A DNA stretch of 64,000 bases from NCBI GenBank assembly GCA_023376005.1, contig CM042145.1:100962040-101026039 (forward strand), in the 5' to 3' direction. Below, in pieces: positions 10,567-20,794 of this stretch. The notes below the pieces were generated by a model. That model worked only from the letters and a program-made list of their open reading frames with translations, had not been told where the DNA came from and searched no databases. The number at the start of each line of letters is the position of its first letter. The stretch's first letter is position 1. Position numbers and translations under genes: made by a program. This DNA comes from Doryteuthis pealeii (taxonomy: Eukaryota > Mollusca > Cephalopoda > Myopsida > Loliginidae).

Positions 10567-10769
10567 AAAAACAAAACGTGGATGATGATGATGACGATGA
10601 AGATTACCTCGCGTTACATGCCAATATTTTTTTCTATGGATGGATCATTGCCTTGTTTGTTAGTTCCTGTTACACATTTACTTGGGATCTCAAGATGGAT
10701 TGGGGACTCTTGGAAAAAACTGATGGTGAAACCAAGTTTCTACGGGAAGAGTGTGTTTATGCATATAAC
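10567..10769 (+). CDS. XPR1: XPR1 EXS-domain exon with poly-Asp loop
   Basis: Acceptor TTTTTTTTTCAG before 10567, donor GTAAGT after 10769. The incoming G plus AA makes Glu; 67 codons follow, ending on a codon boundary. The product starts KQNVDDDDDDEDYLALHAN, an acidic loop encoded by a GAT/GAC run, then a membrane helix FFYGWIIALFVSSCYTF and the signature WDLKMDWGLL, then FLREECVYAYN. Asp residues of WDLKMDW correspond to human D529 and D533 by my recollection of numbering. The exon is flanked on both sides by SINE-B fragments. An overlapping +1 frame (10549-10773) is a shadow. Confidence 0.95.
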
Positions 10770-10775
10770 GTAAGT

Positions 10776-10935
10776 TTTTTTCACTTGGTGCTAATACTCT
10801 TGGGAAAGGTATGAATCCTACTCTCCCTCTAGCTATGGATAAATAGTCGGGCAGACTGGGCTCTTTAACCTTAGTTAGGCAACCGGTCTAGGAGAAGGAA
10901 AACTATGAATTCAAACCTATTGAACTCCGCTTAAG
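10776..10935 (+). mobile_element. SINE-B body fragment starting 7 bases after the XPR1 donor
   Basis: TTTTTTCACTTGGTGCTAAT begins right after GTAAG of the 5' splice site and runs to GGAGAAGGAAAACTATG and the CCGCTTAAG end. Nearly identical over about 115 bp to 10307-10425. Confidence 0.85.
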
Positions 10936-10937
10936 AT

Positions 10938-11110
10938 GTTTTGCTGAGGTTGAGTGCCACACCAATCGACAGCTTCCCACTTTACTGCACTGATCAATTA
11001 CCGAATCTGTGCTATTCATACGCTGAATTTGGTGGGGACTGGTAACGAACTCGGAACCTTGCGATTCTAAGGCAGGTGCTCTACCGACTGAGCTGAAGAT
11101 ATTAGAAATT
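10938..11110 (-). mobile_element. SINE-A copy, minus strand
   Basis: The minus strand reads AGCTCAGTCGGTAGAGCACC (box A), GTTCCGAGTTCGTTACC (box B region), then GTATGAATAGCACAG and GTGTGGCACTCAACCTCAGC. Its 3' half is missing. It is joined to the SINE-B fragment before it. Confidence 0.85.
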
Positions 11111-11327
11111 TTATCATAATATCTATGACCCCTAGAATGCATATACAGTACCCAGGTCAAAATTTACATCATGATACAAATGCAGAATAGCAACCCAGAT
11201 ATAATATCATTAGAATCTCATTTTATATATAAATAGCATTAGATTACGGAAACTCCCAAAATAGCATAACACTAACCTAACCCTAACCTTAACCCTAGTG
11301 TCTTTTTGAGTATTTTCCATGAAATGT

Positions 11328-11463
11328 AATTCTTTTGATATGTAATCTAATGTTATCTCTTGCATGCTATATAATTCTTTTGATATGTAATCTAATGTTA
11401 TCTCTTGCATGCTATATAATTCTTTTGATATGTAATCTAATGTTATCTCTTGCATGCTATATA
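11328..11463 (+). repeat. 45-bp tandem repeat, 3 units
   Basis: ATTCTTTTGATATGTAATC... repeats at 11329, 11374 and 11419. Open frames on both strands (three repeated peptide blocks) follow from the 45-bp period and are not genes. A short run of CCTAACC/CCTTAACC variants at 11272-11297 precedes it. Confidence 0.9.
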
Positions 11464-11529
11464 ATAACAATATTTATATGGAGTTTATATATATTTATAT
11501 ATATATTCATATTCTCTCTCTTGCATGCT

Positions 11530-11939
11530 ATTGTGCATTAGTACCGACATCATCCTTCAGAGTGTTGTAATTTTATTTTCCATCAATGTATTTCATTAAC
11601 CCCAATCCTACAAAATTTCTAAAGATCAAATGCAGCTGTTTGTATTTAATAATCTTTTAGCATACTGCATTATTCACATACTATCTCATTTCCCTTACCA
11701 CTAAATTCTTTTTCAAAGGTGCCAAGACTTTGGCTATGCAATAACTTTGGAAGGTCATTATATTATAGCACAAAATTCAAACATCTTTTTCTTTTTTCTT
11801 TTTTTTTGCTAAAGGTTTGATTTTCAGTGGCAAGACAAACATTTTGCTTAGCAAATAAAGTTGCCTACAAAATGCTAATGGTTAATAATTTATTTATTCT
11901 AGACCAGGAATATATATGTGTGTGTATGTATAAAGTGAC
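11530..11939. other. Intron, nothing recognised
   Basis: AT-rich, with a pyrimidine tract near 11790 but no coding segment after it. No repeat family recognised. Confidence 0.35.
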
Positions 11940-12135
11940 ACGTGTGAGAGCCGCTTATGGTAGGATTGCAGTGGTGGAAGAGCCACTGGGAACGGTTTAA
12001 AGTAAGCAAAGAGTTAATAAATAGCTACCTATTATTTATATGCTTATTCTAATCAGGTACTCACACATACATGTGATAGGAATGCAATGGTGGGAGAGCC
12101 GCTGTAAGCGGTTTAAAGTAGGCAAAGGGTTAATT
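11940..12135 (+). repeat. Two PB right ends in tandem
   Basis: GAGAGCCG...GGTTTAAAGTAAGCAAAGAGTTAA near 11965-12014 and GTGGGAGAGCCGCTGTAAG...GTAGGCAAAGGGTTAA near 12090-12133 both match PB 3' ends ending in TTAA. Left ends are absent. Confidence 0.6.
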
Positions 12136-12241
12136 TTTAAGTAGTATTTTTATCTTTAATTTTCCTTGATTTTTTTTTTTTTTAATTTTTTTTTTAAGAA
12201 ATTTCAACTCTCTCAGATTGTTATCTTTACATAGATATAAC

Positions 12242-12330
12242 ATGCTTAGCGTAATGGTTATCATAATTGGAAATGGAACCAATGACCCAAGTTCAAATCC
12301 TGGATGAGGCTGTTTGCATTTCAGTTTACA
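12242..12330 (+). repeat. tRNA-like SINE head fragment
   Basis: GCGTAATGGTTATCATAATT and AAGTTCAAATCCTGGATGAG resemble boxes A and B; matches 1004-1085. It stops at TTTGCATTTCA without a SINE body. Confidence 0.55.
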
Positions 12331-12344
12331 CTAATTAGCAGCAT

Positions 12345-12860
12345 TAATCGAGAGCTCCATCAGAAATGACAGCCAAGCCAAGACTGAGCATGGCACAGAG
12401 AGGTACAGCCACCTGCACAGCAAACACATCCATGTTGCTAATAGCTGTACAGTTTCCCTGCCCCCCCCCCAGCACTTTGGAAAATTTATTTCTGGGATTA
12501 ACCTCATATATACATTTTTTTACATTTAAGCATAGCCTACGCTTCAAAGACATCTGCAAGAAAGACATGAAGACATGCCACATTAGCCCAACACATGGGA
12601 GGTTGGTGCAGAAAACCGAGCAGACTGGTGCCTCAATGTCAAACAAGGCACAAAAAGGAGTGAAACAGAGAGGAAAGTAGCCTCCATAGTAAAGAGAGCA
12701 AGAAGGAAGGAGAGACAGCATCACTGTTTATGCGCAGTCAGTGCAACAGAGACTGCCATTCAAAAATTGGCCTGCTCAACCACTCGCACATATGCAGATA
12801 AAAAAAAAAGATCTTGGACACTACACAATCATCTTTAGTAGATGGAAGGATGCCAACAAC
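12345..12860 (+). pseudogene. LINE ORF2 C-terminal remnant and 3' UTR
   Basis: Translation around 12538-12600 gives LRFKDICKKDMKTCHI, and a shifted frame at 12722-12801 gives QCNRDCHSKIGLLNHSHICR before TAA (12799-12801). These match the conserved C-terminal FKDVCKRDM and zinc-finger-like tail of LINE ORF2. Frameshifts separate the two. The 3' sequence GATCTTGGACACTACAC matches the minus-strand copy at 2320-2440. The 126- and 104-codon frames listed over this stretch in other registers are not genes. Confidence 0.75.
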
Positions 12861-13425
12861 ATTTAAGCAGTCTTCAATAGTACATTTGTTGGATTATTTT
12901 GGGTGATGTCTGACATTGGTTTCATAATCCTAGAGTCATCCAGTGCAAAGATATAGAGGTGTCTCATTTCCACCCCCCCGACCCTACGCTACCGCTATTC
13001 CATGGCACTGGCTTCCCAGTCGGAGAGGGTTGGTACCCAATCAGTCGGCCTTTGGTCCATGGTGAAGTTTACAATTTGTACTTATAAACTCTTCCAAAAG
13101 AGCGTTGGCTAAATTGGCCAATCAAAATGCCCAAACATGAATTTAATTTACTATTTAAAGGCGTTGATAAGTTGTTGTACAATTGCCGGCCGGACCAACT
13201 GACGAGATTATACAACTCCTTAACATGGATCTGCTGACAAGGATTAAAACTGATACTACATCTTTCTACTTCAAGAAAGGATCAAACTTTATGCCACGAC
13301 GGATCACCACTGCAAAACTGCTTCACTTACAGCTCTAAAAAATAGCCACACGAATCGTAACAACATTACTTTATGAACAAACCTAATATTTTTCCAACCT
13401 TATGTGTTGTATTTTGTTTGTAATG
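12861..13425. other. Intron, unclassified
   Basis: Moderately GC-richer than its surroundings at 12960-13060 (a C-run followed by TACGCTACCGC). No repeat mate or exon found in the window. Confidence 0.35.
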
Positions 13426-13427
13426 GT

Positions 13428-13610
13428 TGTCGCTCCGAGTTCAAATCCTGGATATTGCATTTCACTTAGCGCTAATTTGAATGCTATTAGTTGGGCTCTC
13501 TAACCTTGGTTAGGCAACCGGTCTAGGAGAAGGAAAACTCTGAATTCAAACCTGTTAAACTCCGCTTAAGAAATTGACCTTGTGTCGCATCCTGCTCGTG
13601 CGGACTAATT
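13428..13610 (+). mobile_element. SINE-B copy with internal deletion
   Basis: TGTAATGGTTGTCGCTCC then GAGTTCAAATCCTGGAT, a shortened linker, CTTGGTTAGGCAACCGG, and TCCGCTTAAGAAATTGACC to GTCGCATCCTGCTCGTGCGG. It ends about 55 bp upstream of the next XPR1 exon. Confidence 0.85.
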
Positions 13611-13663
13611 TTATTCATGGCTATTTAAAAAAAAAACAACTTTTGTACCTCTTTTAATTGCAG

Positions 13664-13797
13664 GCCTATTATTACTTTGCCATTATGGAAGACTTTATTT
13701 TACGATTTGTATGGACCTTAAAAGTATCTGTGATAGAAAAGGGAATGGTACCAAAAGAAGAAGCCAAAACAATTCTTATGACACTTGAAGTTTTCAG
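13664..13797 (+). CDS. XPR1: XPR1 EXS-domain exon
   Basis: Acceptor TTTTAATTGCAG before 13664; donor GTTTGT after 13797. Starts on a codon boundary (phase 0 junction with VYAYN) and ends with AG of a split Arg codon: 44 codons plus two bases. The product reads AYYYFAIMEDFILRFVWTLK then a short loop VIEKGMVPKEEAKT and ILMTLEVF. EDFILRFVW is the conserved EXS segment; its Arg corresponds to human R570 by my recollection of numbering. The loop between FVW and LEVF differs in sequence from the vertebrate protein but is similar in length. Confidence 0.95.
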
Positions 13798-14503
13798 GTT
13801 TGTAATATTTGATTTAAATTTTTTTTATTATTAGAAAGACTATTTATCATAATAAGACAATGATCACTCAGAGATGCTGATAGGTACGCATCCTGATGGC
13901 TAACTGTAAATACATTTCAATAATTTCTTAGAAACTAATTACACAGGATAGGTTAAAAGGTAGGAGTTAGATGGCTTTAGTTATTTCCCCAGATCATAAA
14001 TAAAAATTCTTATTTCTGTGCCATCGCCTCAGCTAAATAATGGACCATTCCATTTTTATCATAAAGAAAGAAAGGGAAGAAAAGGACATGCTACACAGAA
14101 AAAATATAAGAAAGAAAAAGTAGAGGAAAGATAGAGGGGGGAGTGATAATTCTAATCTGTTTCAATCGAACATAATGAAAAGATTGGAAAGAAAGAAAAA
14201 AAGATTGAGAAAGAGAGAGAGAGATAAATCAAGATTATTATACTTTTTACATATTGAACTGTTTAGCAATAGCTCTTAAGTAAAAAAAAAATATCAAAAA
14301 TTGTAATAATTAAATTATCATACTGTGGTATACCCACAGGTCCTGCTAGTATAAGAATATTTAGAGTAGCCATATTTTTTATTATTTCCAATTCCACAAC
14401 TGACGACTGTACTAATAAAGGACTAATTTGATTTTGATCAGAAAATAAATATCTGAAACATCTTTCTAATTGTTTGTCTCCATTTTTTTTCTATTCAATT
14501 CAG
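13798..14503 (+). other. XPR1 706-bp intron
   Basis: GTTTGT...TTCAG. Contains a purine-rich tract (14065-14230) and the sequence AATATCAAAAATTGTAA; no transposon recognised. It is the shortest complete intron in this gene segment. Confidence 0.8.
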
Positions 14504-14686
14504 ACGTTTTATATGGAATTATTTCCGTCTTGAAAATGAACATTTAAATAACTGTGGTCAGTTCCGGGCAGTCCGGGATATTTCAATTGCACCAATTGAA
14601 TCAAATGACCAGGCCTTGCTGATTGAAATGATGGATGACCCTGAGGGACTTGGACCTCGAAAATATCGGGCAAGATTCTTAGAAAG
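14504..14686 (+). CDS. XPR1: XPR1 EXS-domain exon, highly conserved core
   Basis: Acceptor TTCAATTCAG before 14504; donor GTTTGT after 14686. Completes the split Arg, then 60 codons, then AG of another split codon (183 nt). The product [20 protein letters not shown] followed by [15 protein letters not shown] is nearly identical to the XPR1/SYG1/PHO1 family core. The Arg pair FRR at the junction corresponds to human R603/R604 by my recollection of numbering. The remainder ([20 protein letters not shown]) is the start of the cytosolic C-terminal tail. If the next intron were retained, 28 more codons would be read before a TAA near 14772. Confidence 0.96.
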
Positions 14687-14769
14687 GTTTGTTTGCATCT
14701 TCGATGATTGTCTTTTCTTTTTAATTTTAAAATTCATAAAATTACCAAAACTCTTACAATCCACGTTTC

Positions 14770-15125
14770 CTTAATTTCATGATTTAATTAACTGAAAAAT
14801 GAAATATTTATTGCTTTAAATGAATAACTTATTTTGTTTTCAGAATTGTTTATAATGGTATTCTTTAGAATATTTGAAAATGCTTGACAGTGTGTAATAA
14901 CTATCTACTATGATTGTGGCGGGTTACACAACTCCTCACGTTACCGTGGCGGGTTACACAACTCCTCACGTTACCGTGGCGGGTTACCCAACTCCTCACG
15001 TTACCGTGGCGGGTTACACAACGCCTCACGTTACCGTGGCGGGTTACACAACGCCTCACGTTATCGTGGCGGGTTACACAACTCCTCACGTTATCGTGGC
15101 AGGTTATACAATTCCTCCAATGGTC
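14770..15125 (+). repeat. Segment duplicated at 18412-18690
   Basis: TTTAAATGAATAACTTATTT, TTCAGAATTGTTTATAATGG and AGTGTGTAATAACTATCTAC are shared in the same order with 18470-18565, followed in both places by 30-bp units. This copy starts only about 85 bp after the XPR1 donor. Confidence 0.85.
14914..15118 (+). repeat. 30-bp minisatellite, 7 units
   Basis: Unit GTGGCGGGTTACACAACTCC plus TCACGTTACC, 30 bp, nearly identical over the first six units and decaying in the last. Because 30 is a multiple of three, several frames on both strands stay open here; none is a credible gene. Confidence 0.95.
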
Positions 15126-16028
15126 AAAATGTATCTTGCTGAAGAAAACTAATATAAGCTGAATCACATAAAAATGAGTATCATGAAAATATTTTTGCTT
15201 TTCCTATCAATAATCAAGATGATGAAACGGATGGGAACCAAATGCCAAATATTAAAAAAAGAACCTCTGTTCTTTGCAAAGAATAACTGAATGAAACAGT
15301 AATTGGATGTGGATGCGAAAAAAAGATTTGGATTGGCAATAAAAAGACAGAAGAAAGATTCTATATATTGTGTGTGTGTGTGTGTGTGTATATATACCCA
15401 TAAATAATGGAAGGAACATCACTGACGGATTTGAGTGGGTGTTGGCATGGCTCTCCAGCTATATAGTTATAAAGATGTCACTTGTTCAAGCGTGGCATGG
15501 GTAGCCCTGGTGAGAGAATATGATGCTTAGACCCAAAATCTTCCATAACCTGGTAGGATCACTGATGAATAGTCCCAAACAAGTTATTTCATTTTTAACT
15601 TAAAAAAAATTTTTTTTTTTTTATTAGATAGAAACATTTTGTCCTAAAAGTTCCATCAATTCTTAATATACTAATTCACTTCTGGAAGCCATTTTATTTT
15701 TGGAAGCCATTTTGAAATTTATTTTTTGTTTCTGCATGGAACTGTGGTGTACATTTTTTTGTTTTTTGGTTTTTTGGGGTTTTTTTTTTTTTTGCTGTGT
15801 GAAGTATTTGGTACTAAACTTTTTAGTTATGGGTTGAATATAAAAAATGATTTTGATTTCTGTTATGTTATTGTTTAAAACCAGTATTTATTTTTCAATC
15901 GTCACATCAGAATAAATTGTATAAAGCAAGATTGCTGGCATTAGACTGATGACAACTTTTTTTAATTTTTTTTATTTTTTTTTTATTTTATTTTTTTATT
16001 TTTTTATTGAAGAACCAGATAAAACTCT
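15126..16028. other. Intron, low complexity
   Basis: Contains (TG)n(TA)n at 15369-15398 and long T-rich tracts at 15601-15625, 15755-15795 and 15955-16008. No family recognised. Confidence 0.45.
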
Positions 16029-16029
16029 C

Positions 16030-16415
16030 TGCGTCATGTCAAGCCCTAGCACCTATATGATTGCCCCAATCCTATTGCTCTTATGGTAAGCCCCAACCCC
16101 TCTTTATCATATGGGTGCTAGAAGGCGGTGGCTGCGGGTCTACATGTCCTGGGAATGACGTTAAACTCTATCTGATGGTGAGGTTCCAGTTTTGGAGGTT
16201 TGGGGAATGTGGAGCACCCCTTCATCGCCATTGCTCCCTGGTCCACTCTGGCCCGGAGTGGTAGTACCTGTTAGGGTCCCATCTATGGGTTAAATAGAAA
16301 AATGTATTTATAAAAAAAATGTATTATTTCATTAAGAATTGATTTATTTCAAAACTTTATCGGCATTAAATAACCCACTGAGGTTGATATGCCGTAAAAC
16401 AAACAAAACAAAAAC
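16030..16415 (+). repeat. LR copy, 5' truncated
   Basis: Begins at CATGTCAAGCCCTAGCACC and continues through GCTAGAAGGCGGTGG, GACGTTAAACTCTATCTGA, GTCCACTCTGG and CCCATCTATGGGTTAAATAG to the tail CCCACTGAGGTTGATATGCC. The 5' truncation supports retroposition. Confidence 0.8.
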
Positions 16416-17351
16416 TCTCTGCTTCATGCAAATATTGTTATTCTGATTATAAATATCTATTCAGTAGACTTTCTTGTATTAATCAGTCTTCCATCAGCAA
16501 GGTGTAACCCTTTCTCTTGCTACCCATCCCTATCTGCCATTGTTATTGGTAAGTCCTCTAGACGGTATCCAGTGTCCATACAAAGCTGATTGGAGAACAT
16601 CACTTATAAGTGTATCCTTACTTCTCTAGCAGTGGCCAACATCTTGTTTGTTTGTGAGATGGTTGGTAAATGACTGTACAACTGCTGTAGGGTGCTGCTT
16701 CCAGGATTTGTGTCAAATCATCCAGAAAAAAGTAAAATTGTCGCCCACCCTCTTCAAAATTTCTGAAATTTTTTCTAGGTGTGGACAATGTTAACGTTAA
16801 ACAATCCCCAAAATTTGAGCTTCCAATTCCAAAAATTGGCAATTATGTCGTTTTTTGTTTTTTTTTTTGTTTTTTTTGTAATCTATTTTTGTCTGTAAAA
16901 TGAGTTCTAGAGTTTCCCAACTCCTAAAAATTGGTTTATAAAAGTATTTTTGCTCAAGGAATCCAAAAATGCTATCAAAAAAGTCTTAAAGTTAACCAAT
17001 TTTAAGTTATTAATGAGGGTGTGGGTGACATGGCCTGGATGATCTGACATAGAATTACCCTTGTTCAAAACAGAATGCAAATCATTGTGTAGTTTCCATC
17101 TAGCTTTTTCTCAAAGTGTTTCATTAGAGTCCAAGTGGTGCAGCCATACAGTAGTGCTAACACATCTACCGTTTTCATTTCAATATAATTTTCTAATTAT
17201 CAAGCATTTCGATATAAACATTTTAAGTCATTATCGTTATTCCTTAAATAACATTATTATTATTTGACAGATTTCTTAGAGCGGATTGGTAATTTTAATA
17301 TTGATTGATTGTAACCTATATGTTGACACTATGTTTATATCTGGTTTTAAT
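16416..17351. other. Intron, mostly unclassified
   Basis: 16640-16700 (TTTGTGAGATGGTTGGTAAA, ACAACTGCTGTAGGG) resembles the repeat at 24270-24330. The remainder is T-rich with no reading frame of interest. Confidence 0.4.
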
Positions 17352-17585
17352 TTAACTCTTTGCCTACCAAATTTCCCTGGTATTTTTTTACCTGTATGGT
17401 GGGATATTTCAAAGTTCACTATCTATTCACCTCAGAATTCATTCTATTCAAATAAACTCCTGTTATTATTGTAATCTGCGTCCTTCTGCTCAATTATAAT
17501 AATGAACTAACCATCAGTTTTTGTACTTTGCTTGAGGTGTGGTGGGAGAGCCTCTGTGAGTGGGTTAAAGTAGGCAAAGAGTTAA
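17352..17585 (+). mobile_element. PB MITE, intact ends
   Basis: TTAACTCTTTGCCTACC...GTAGGCAAAGAGTTAA, 234 bp, the cleanest short copy. The ends are inverted repeats of about 16 bp flanked by or including TTAA. Confidence 0.85.
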
Positions 17586-18091
17586 ACCAATTTTTTTGTA
17601 TGTGTATTTTCAAACATATTATCTTTTTATCCCTTTTTTTTTTTCTTTTTATTTCTTTTTATTTCTTCTTCTTTTGATGACTTCATGGATTAAAGTCATC
17701 AGATATTTGCTCATTCGCCAAGTCTGGAGTTACAGTGCCATGGTTTTGGAAACACATGGTTTTAGAAGTTCCCTCTTTCCTTTGGCTTCCACTTTTCTCC
17801 TCCCCCCTCCTCCTCCTCCATTTTTCTCTTCTGTTTCCTTTCCCTCTTCCCCCCCTTTCCACCACCACCTCCTCCTCCTCCTGATGGTTCTCATACTCAA
17901 GGAAAATGGCGGGTGAGGTTTGAAGCTCTTTTGGCAAATTCCCTCAGTTTATAAAAAGTTTTTGTTTTATTTGTTAGTTAATCATATCGCCTGTTGCTCA
18001 TTTGTATATGAATGGCGCTACAAAAAAAGGTTATCTTTTGTGTTTGCAAATCTTGGTTTTAGCTTTACAATTTTTTTTTTCTTAATCTTTA
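17586..18091. other. Intron, C/T-rich tracts
   Basis: Pyrimidine-rich at 17625-17670 and 17790-17885, followed by AT-rich sequence. The 106-codon and 84-codon frames here are low-complexity (Pro/Phe/Ser or Glu/Arg) and not credible. Confidence 0.5.
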
Positions 18092-18835
18092 CTAGTCTAG
18101 GTTAAAAGTGCAGTAAGGGTAACCTGAAGCCAATATTTTTTATATAATTGGATTATTTGGACTATTGTCCTCATCTTTATTATTATATCCACAGTGTTTC
18201 AGCTGATGTATCCTCCAGCCTCCTTCAGGTGTTTCTTGTTGAACTTGGGGAAACTTTTTGTTGAACTTGAGAGCCTTCACTTTTTTTTTTTTTTTTTTTT
18301 TTTTTCTTTTTAGACGTTATTTTTCTGATAAAAATATCATTGGGGAATGAAAAGTTTTAGGGAAGAGATCAAAACCTGGCCTGGTTGCTGAAACTATATT
18401 TTTTTTCTAATGAAACTTTTCTAATTAATTGAAAAATAAAATATTAATTTCTGCAATATTTTTTTGCTTTAAATGAATAACTTATTTTGTTTTCAGAATT
18501 GTTTATAATGGTATTCTTTAAAAATATTTAAAAATGCTTGAAAGTGTGTAATAACTATCTACTATTACTTTAGAAAGTTCACAATTCCTCACATTATTGA
18601 GGTGAATTGAACAACTCCTTCCATTATTGTTTAAGTTACACAATTCTTCTGATTATTGTGGCGAGTTACACCACTCCTCCCATTGGGGGATGGGGCAGAA
18701 TGTAGGATTTGGTCAGGTTTGGGCCTGTTCCCCAAAACTTTTCTCATTCCCCAATGATACCTGCATCAGAAAAATAAGGTCTAAAACAATTTGGCTTCAG
18801 TTTACCCTTACCACACTTTTAACCTGGACTTACAC
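18092..18835. mobile_element. Foldback whose loop is a copy of XPR1 intron sequence
   Basis: The left arm (18092-18138 and 18309-18385) is the reverse complement of the right arm (18695-18831): GGTTAAAAGTGCAGTAAGGG against CCTTACCACACTTTTAACC, and TATCATTGGGGAATG against CATTCCCCAATGATA. The left arm is interrupted by an FB-C fragment (18141-18275) and a poly-T run. The loop (18412-18690) matches 14770-15125, including degenerate 30-bp units. Confidence 0.8.
18141..18275 (+). mobile_element. FB-C fragment inserted in a foldback arm
   Basis: GGATTATTTGGACTATTGTC, then CAGCTGATGTATCCTCCAGCC and CTTCAGGTGTTTCTTG match the FB-C left arm and core. Confidence 0.65.
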
Positions 18836-19190
18836 AAAATAACCGCAGTCGTGATAATCAGTGCTACTGCTTCGGTATTCATTTTATAAGCATTGTTTCA
18901 TTCACTTTTTCTGTATAAACTGAATGTATTTTTGTCATCTTTCAATTCAATTTACTGAAAGTGTCTACAATTAATAAGTAGATTTATTACTGTTTCAACA
19001 ATCTTCATCATAAGCCAGAGACTGTAATTATGATGTTTTGGGGGGTTAACTCTGGTAATACTCGCATAGCTGTTTACTTTCTCAAGTAAATTGAACAACA
19101 TTGAAGGTGTCAGATTATTTTGTTTAATTTATTGTTTAAAAAAGTCCTTTGATGTGATTGGTTGAATTATGGTACGATTTTGTTATAGCA
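18836..19190. other. Intron, nothing recognised
   Basis: AT-rich; no repeat mate found within the window. Confidence 0.35.
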
Positions 19191-19194
19191 TTTC

Positions 19195-19815
19195 TTTCCA
19201 GATTGGCAAGGTCCTAAATGGTCTTTAATTAAAGGTGCTAAATGGTCAATAAAGTGTACCCTAAATTAGAGGTGCTAAATGGTCAATAAAGTGTACCCTG
19301 AATTAGAGGTGCTAAATGGTCAATAAAGTGTACCCTGAATTAGGGGGGCTAAATGGTCAATAAAGTGTACCCTGAATTAGAGGTGCTAAATGGTCAATAA
19401 AGTGTACCCTGAATTAGAGGTGCTAAATGGTCAATAAAGTGTACCCCAAATAAGAGGTGCTAAATGGTCAATAAAGTGTACCCCAAATAAGAGGTGCTAA
19501 ATGGTCAATAAAGTGTACCCTAAATTAGAGGTGCTAAATGGTCAATAAAGTGTACCCTAAATTAGAGGTGCTAAATGGTCAATAAAGTGTACCCTGAATT
19601 AGAGGTGCTAAATGGTCAATAAAGTGTACCCTGAATTAGAGGTGCTAAATGGTCAATAAAGTGTACCCTGAATTAGAGGTGCTAAATGGTCAATAAAGGT
19701 ACCCTGAATTAGAGGTGCTAAATGGTCAATAAAGCGTACCCTGAATTAGAGGTGCTAAATGGTCAATAAAGTGTACCCTAAATTAGAGGTGCTAAATGGT
19801 CAAAGTGTACCCTAA
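19195..19815 (+). repeat. 37-bp tandem repeat, about 16 units
   Basis: Unit AATTAGAGGTGCTAAATGGT plus CAATAAAGTGTACCCTG. Units differ by a few substitutions (CTGAATTAGAGG, CCAAATAAGAGG) and the array contains one single-base shortened unit near 19697. The variants are grouped, suggesting local amplification of subtypes. Confidence 0.97.
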
Positions 19816-20109
19816 AAAATCAATGTTGGCAAGTGGTGTACCACTGTTAAAAGAAGAAAATAAATTTAGGACAATTTTATATATCTCTCCTTTTTTTAAT
19901 TTTTTACTTAATTTATAAAATTTTATATTTATTTGTCATGACAATTATGTCCTCTTACCCCAACTCATTAAAATCTTTATTTCTGTATAGTGAGCTGCAA
20001 AAAAGTCCTTTTAGCTTTGACCAAACATTTCTCTGTTTCTTAACTTTTCAAATATTGAATGAACTCCCATAATTATTCTTATATAATATGCACCTCCTAA
20101 TTTTTGGCC

Positions 20110-20680
20110 ACTGCCCGGTCGGTTGGGGCTGTAGAATACACCAACTGCACCTCTGCAGAGGGGTAAAATCACACCTGGGTAGCAACCCCGTGATGCTTAA
20201 TCTTCGTGGCTGAGCTGTCCATGACCTGCAACACTCCTCTTTAGCACTTACTTAGGCTAGACAGGTGGTCGGTGAGGCCCCCTCCGATCAATCGGCTGGT
20301 CATGTGAAGCCCTAGCACCTATATGATTGTCCCAACCCTATTACACTTATGGCATACTCCCAATCTTTTTTATCATATATGTGCTAGAAAGCAGTGACTG
20401 AGGGTCTTAGTGTTTTAGGTATGATGTTAAACTGCATCTAATGGTAAAGTTTAAATTCTGGAGCTCTGGGGAGTATGGAGTACTCCTTCATCACTATTAC
20501 TCCCAGGTCCACTCTGACACAGATTGGTAGTACCTGTTATTATCCCATCTCTGGGTTAAATAGAAAAAATGAGTTTTTTTTTTAAAATTTGAATACGATC
20601 AAGATTGAATAAAACAAAATATCTTTGGCATAAAATAACCCAACAAGGGTTGACATGTTGTAAAATCCAACTAAACAACC
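20110..20680 (+). repeat. LR copy
   Basis: Starts GGGGCTGTAGAATACACC and keeps GCCCTAGCACCTATATG, TGACTGAGGGTCTTAG, and the type-b tail CCCAACAAGGGTTGACATG followed by TAAAATCCAAC. Includes a small internal deletion near 20180. Confidence 0.8.
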
Positions 20681-20794
20681 AACCAACTTTTGGCCACAAA
20701 ATTCTGAAAAAAAAACATCTCTCATTTTTTAAATTTGTTGCAGCTAAAGTTATAATAAATTTAACATTTGTTCAATTTTTTATCCGGTTTAAAA

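Noticed and set aside
11272..11297. Interstitial telomere repeat (CCCTAA variants)
   Set aside because: Only about four degenerate units; too short to support.
14910..15167. Open frames of 80-88 codons on both strands with repeating peptides
   Set aside because: The 30-bp minisatellite keeps frames open on both strands; no start context, domain or splice link.
19195..19815. CRISPR-like regular array
   Set aside because: Whole 37-bp units repeat without unique spacers, in an animal genome; an ordinary satellite.
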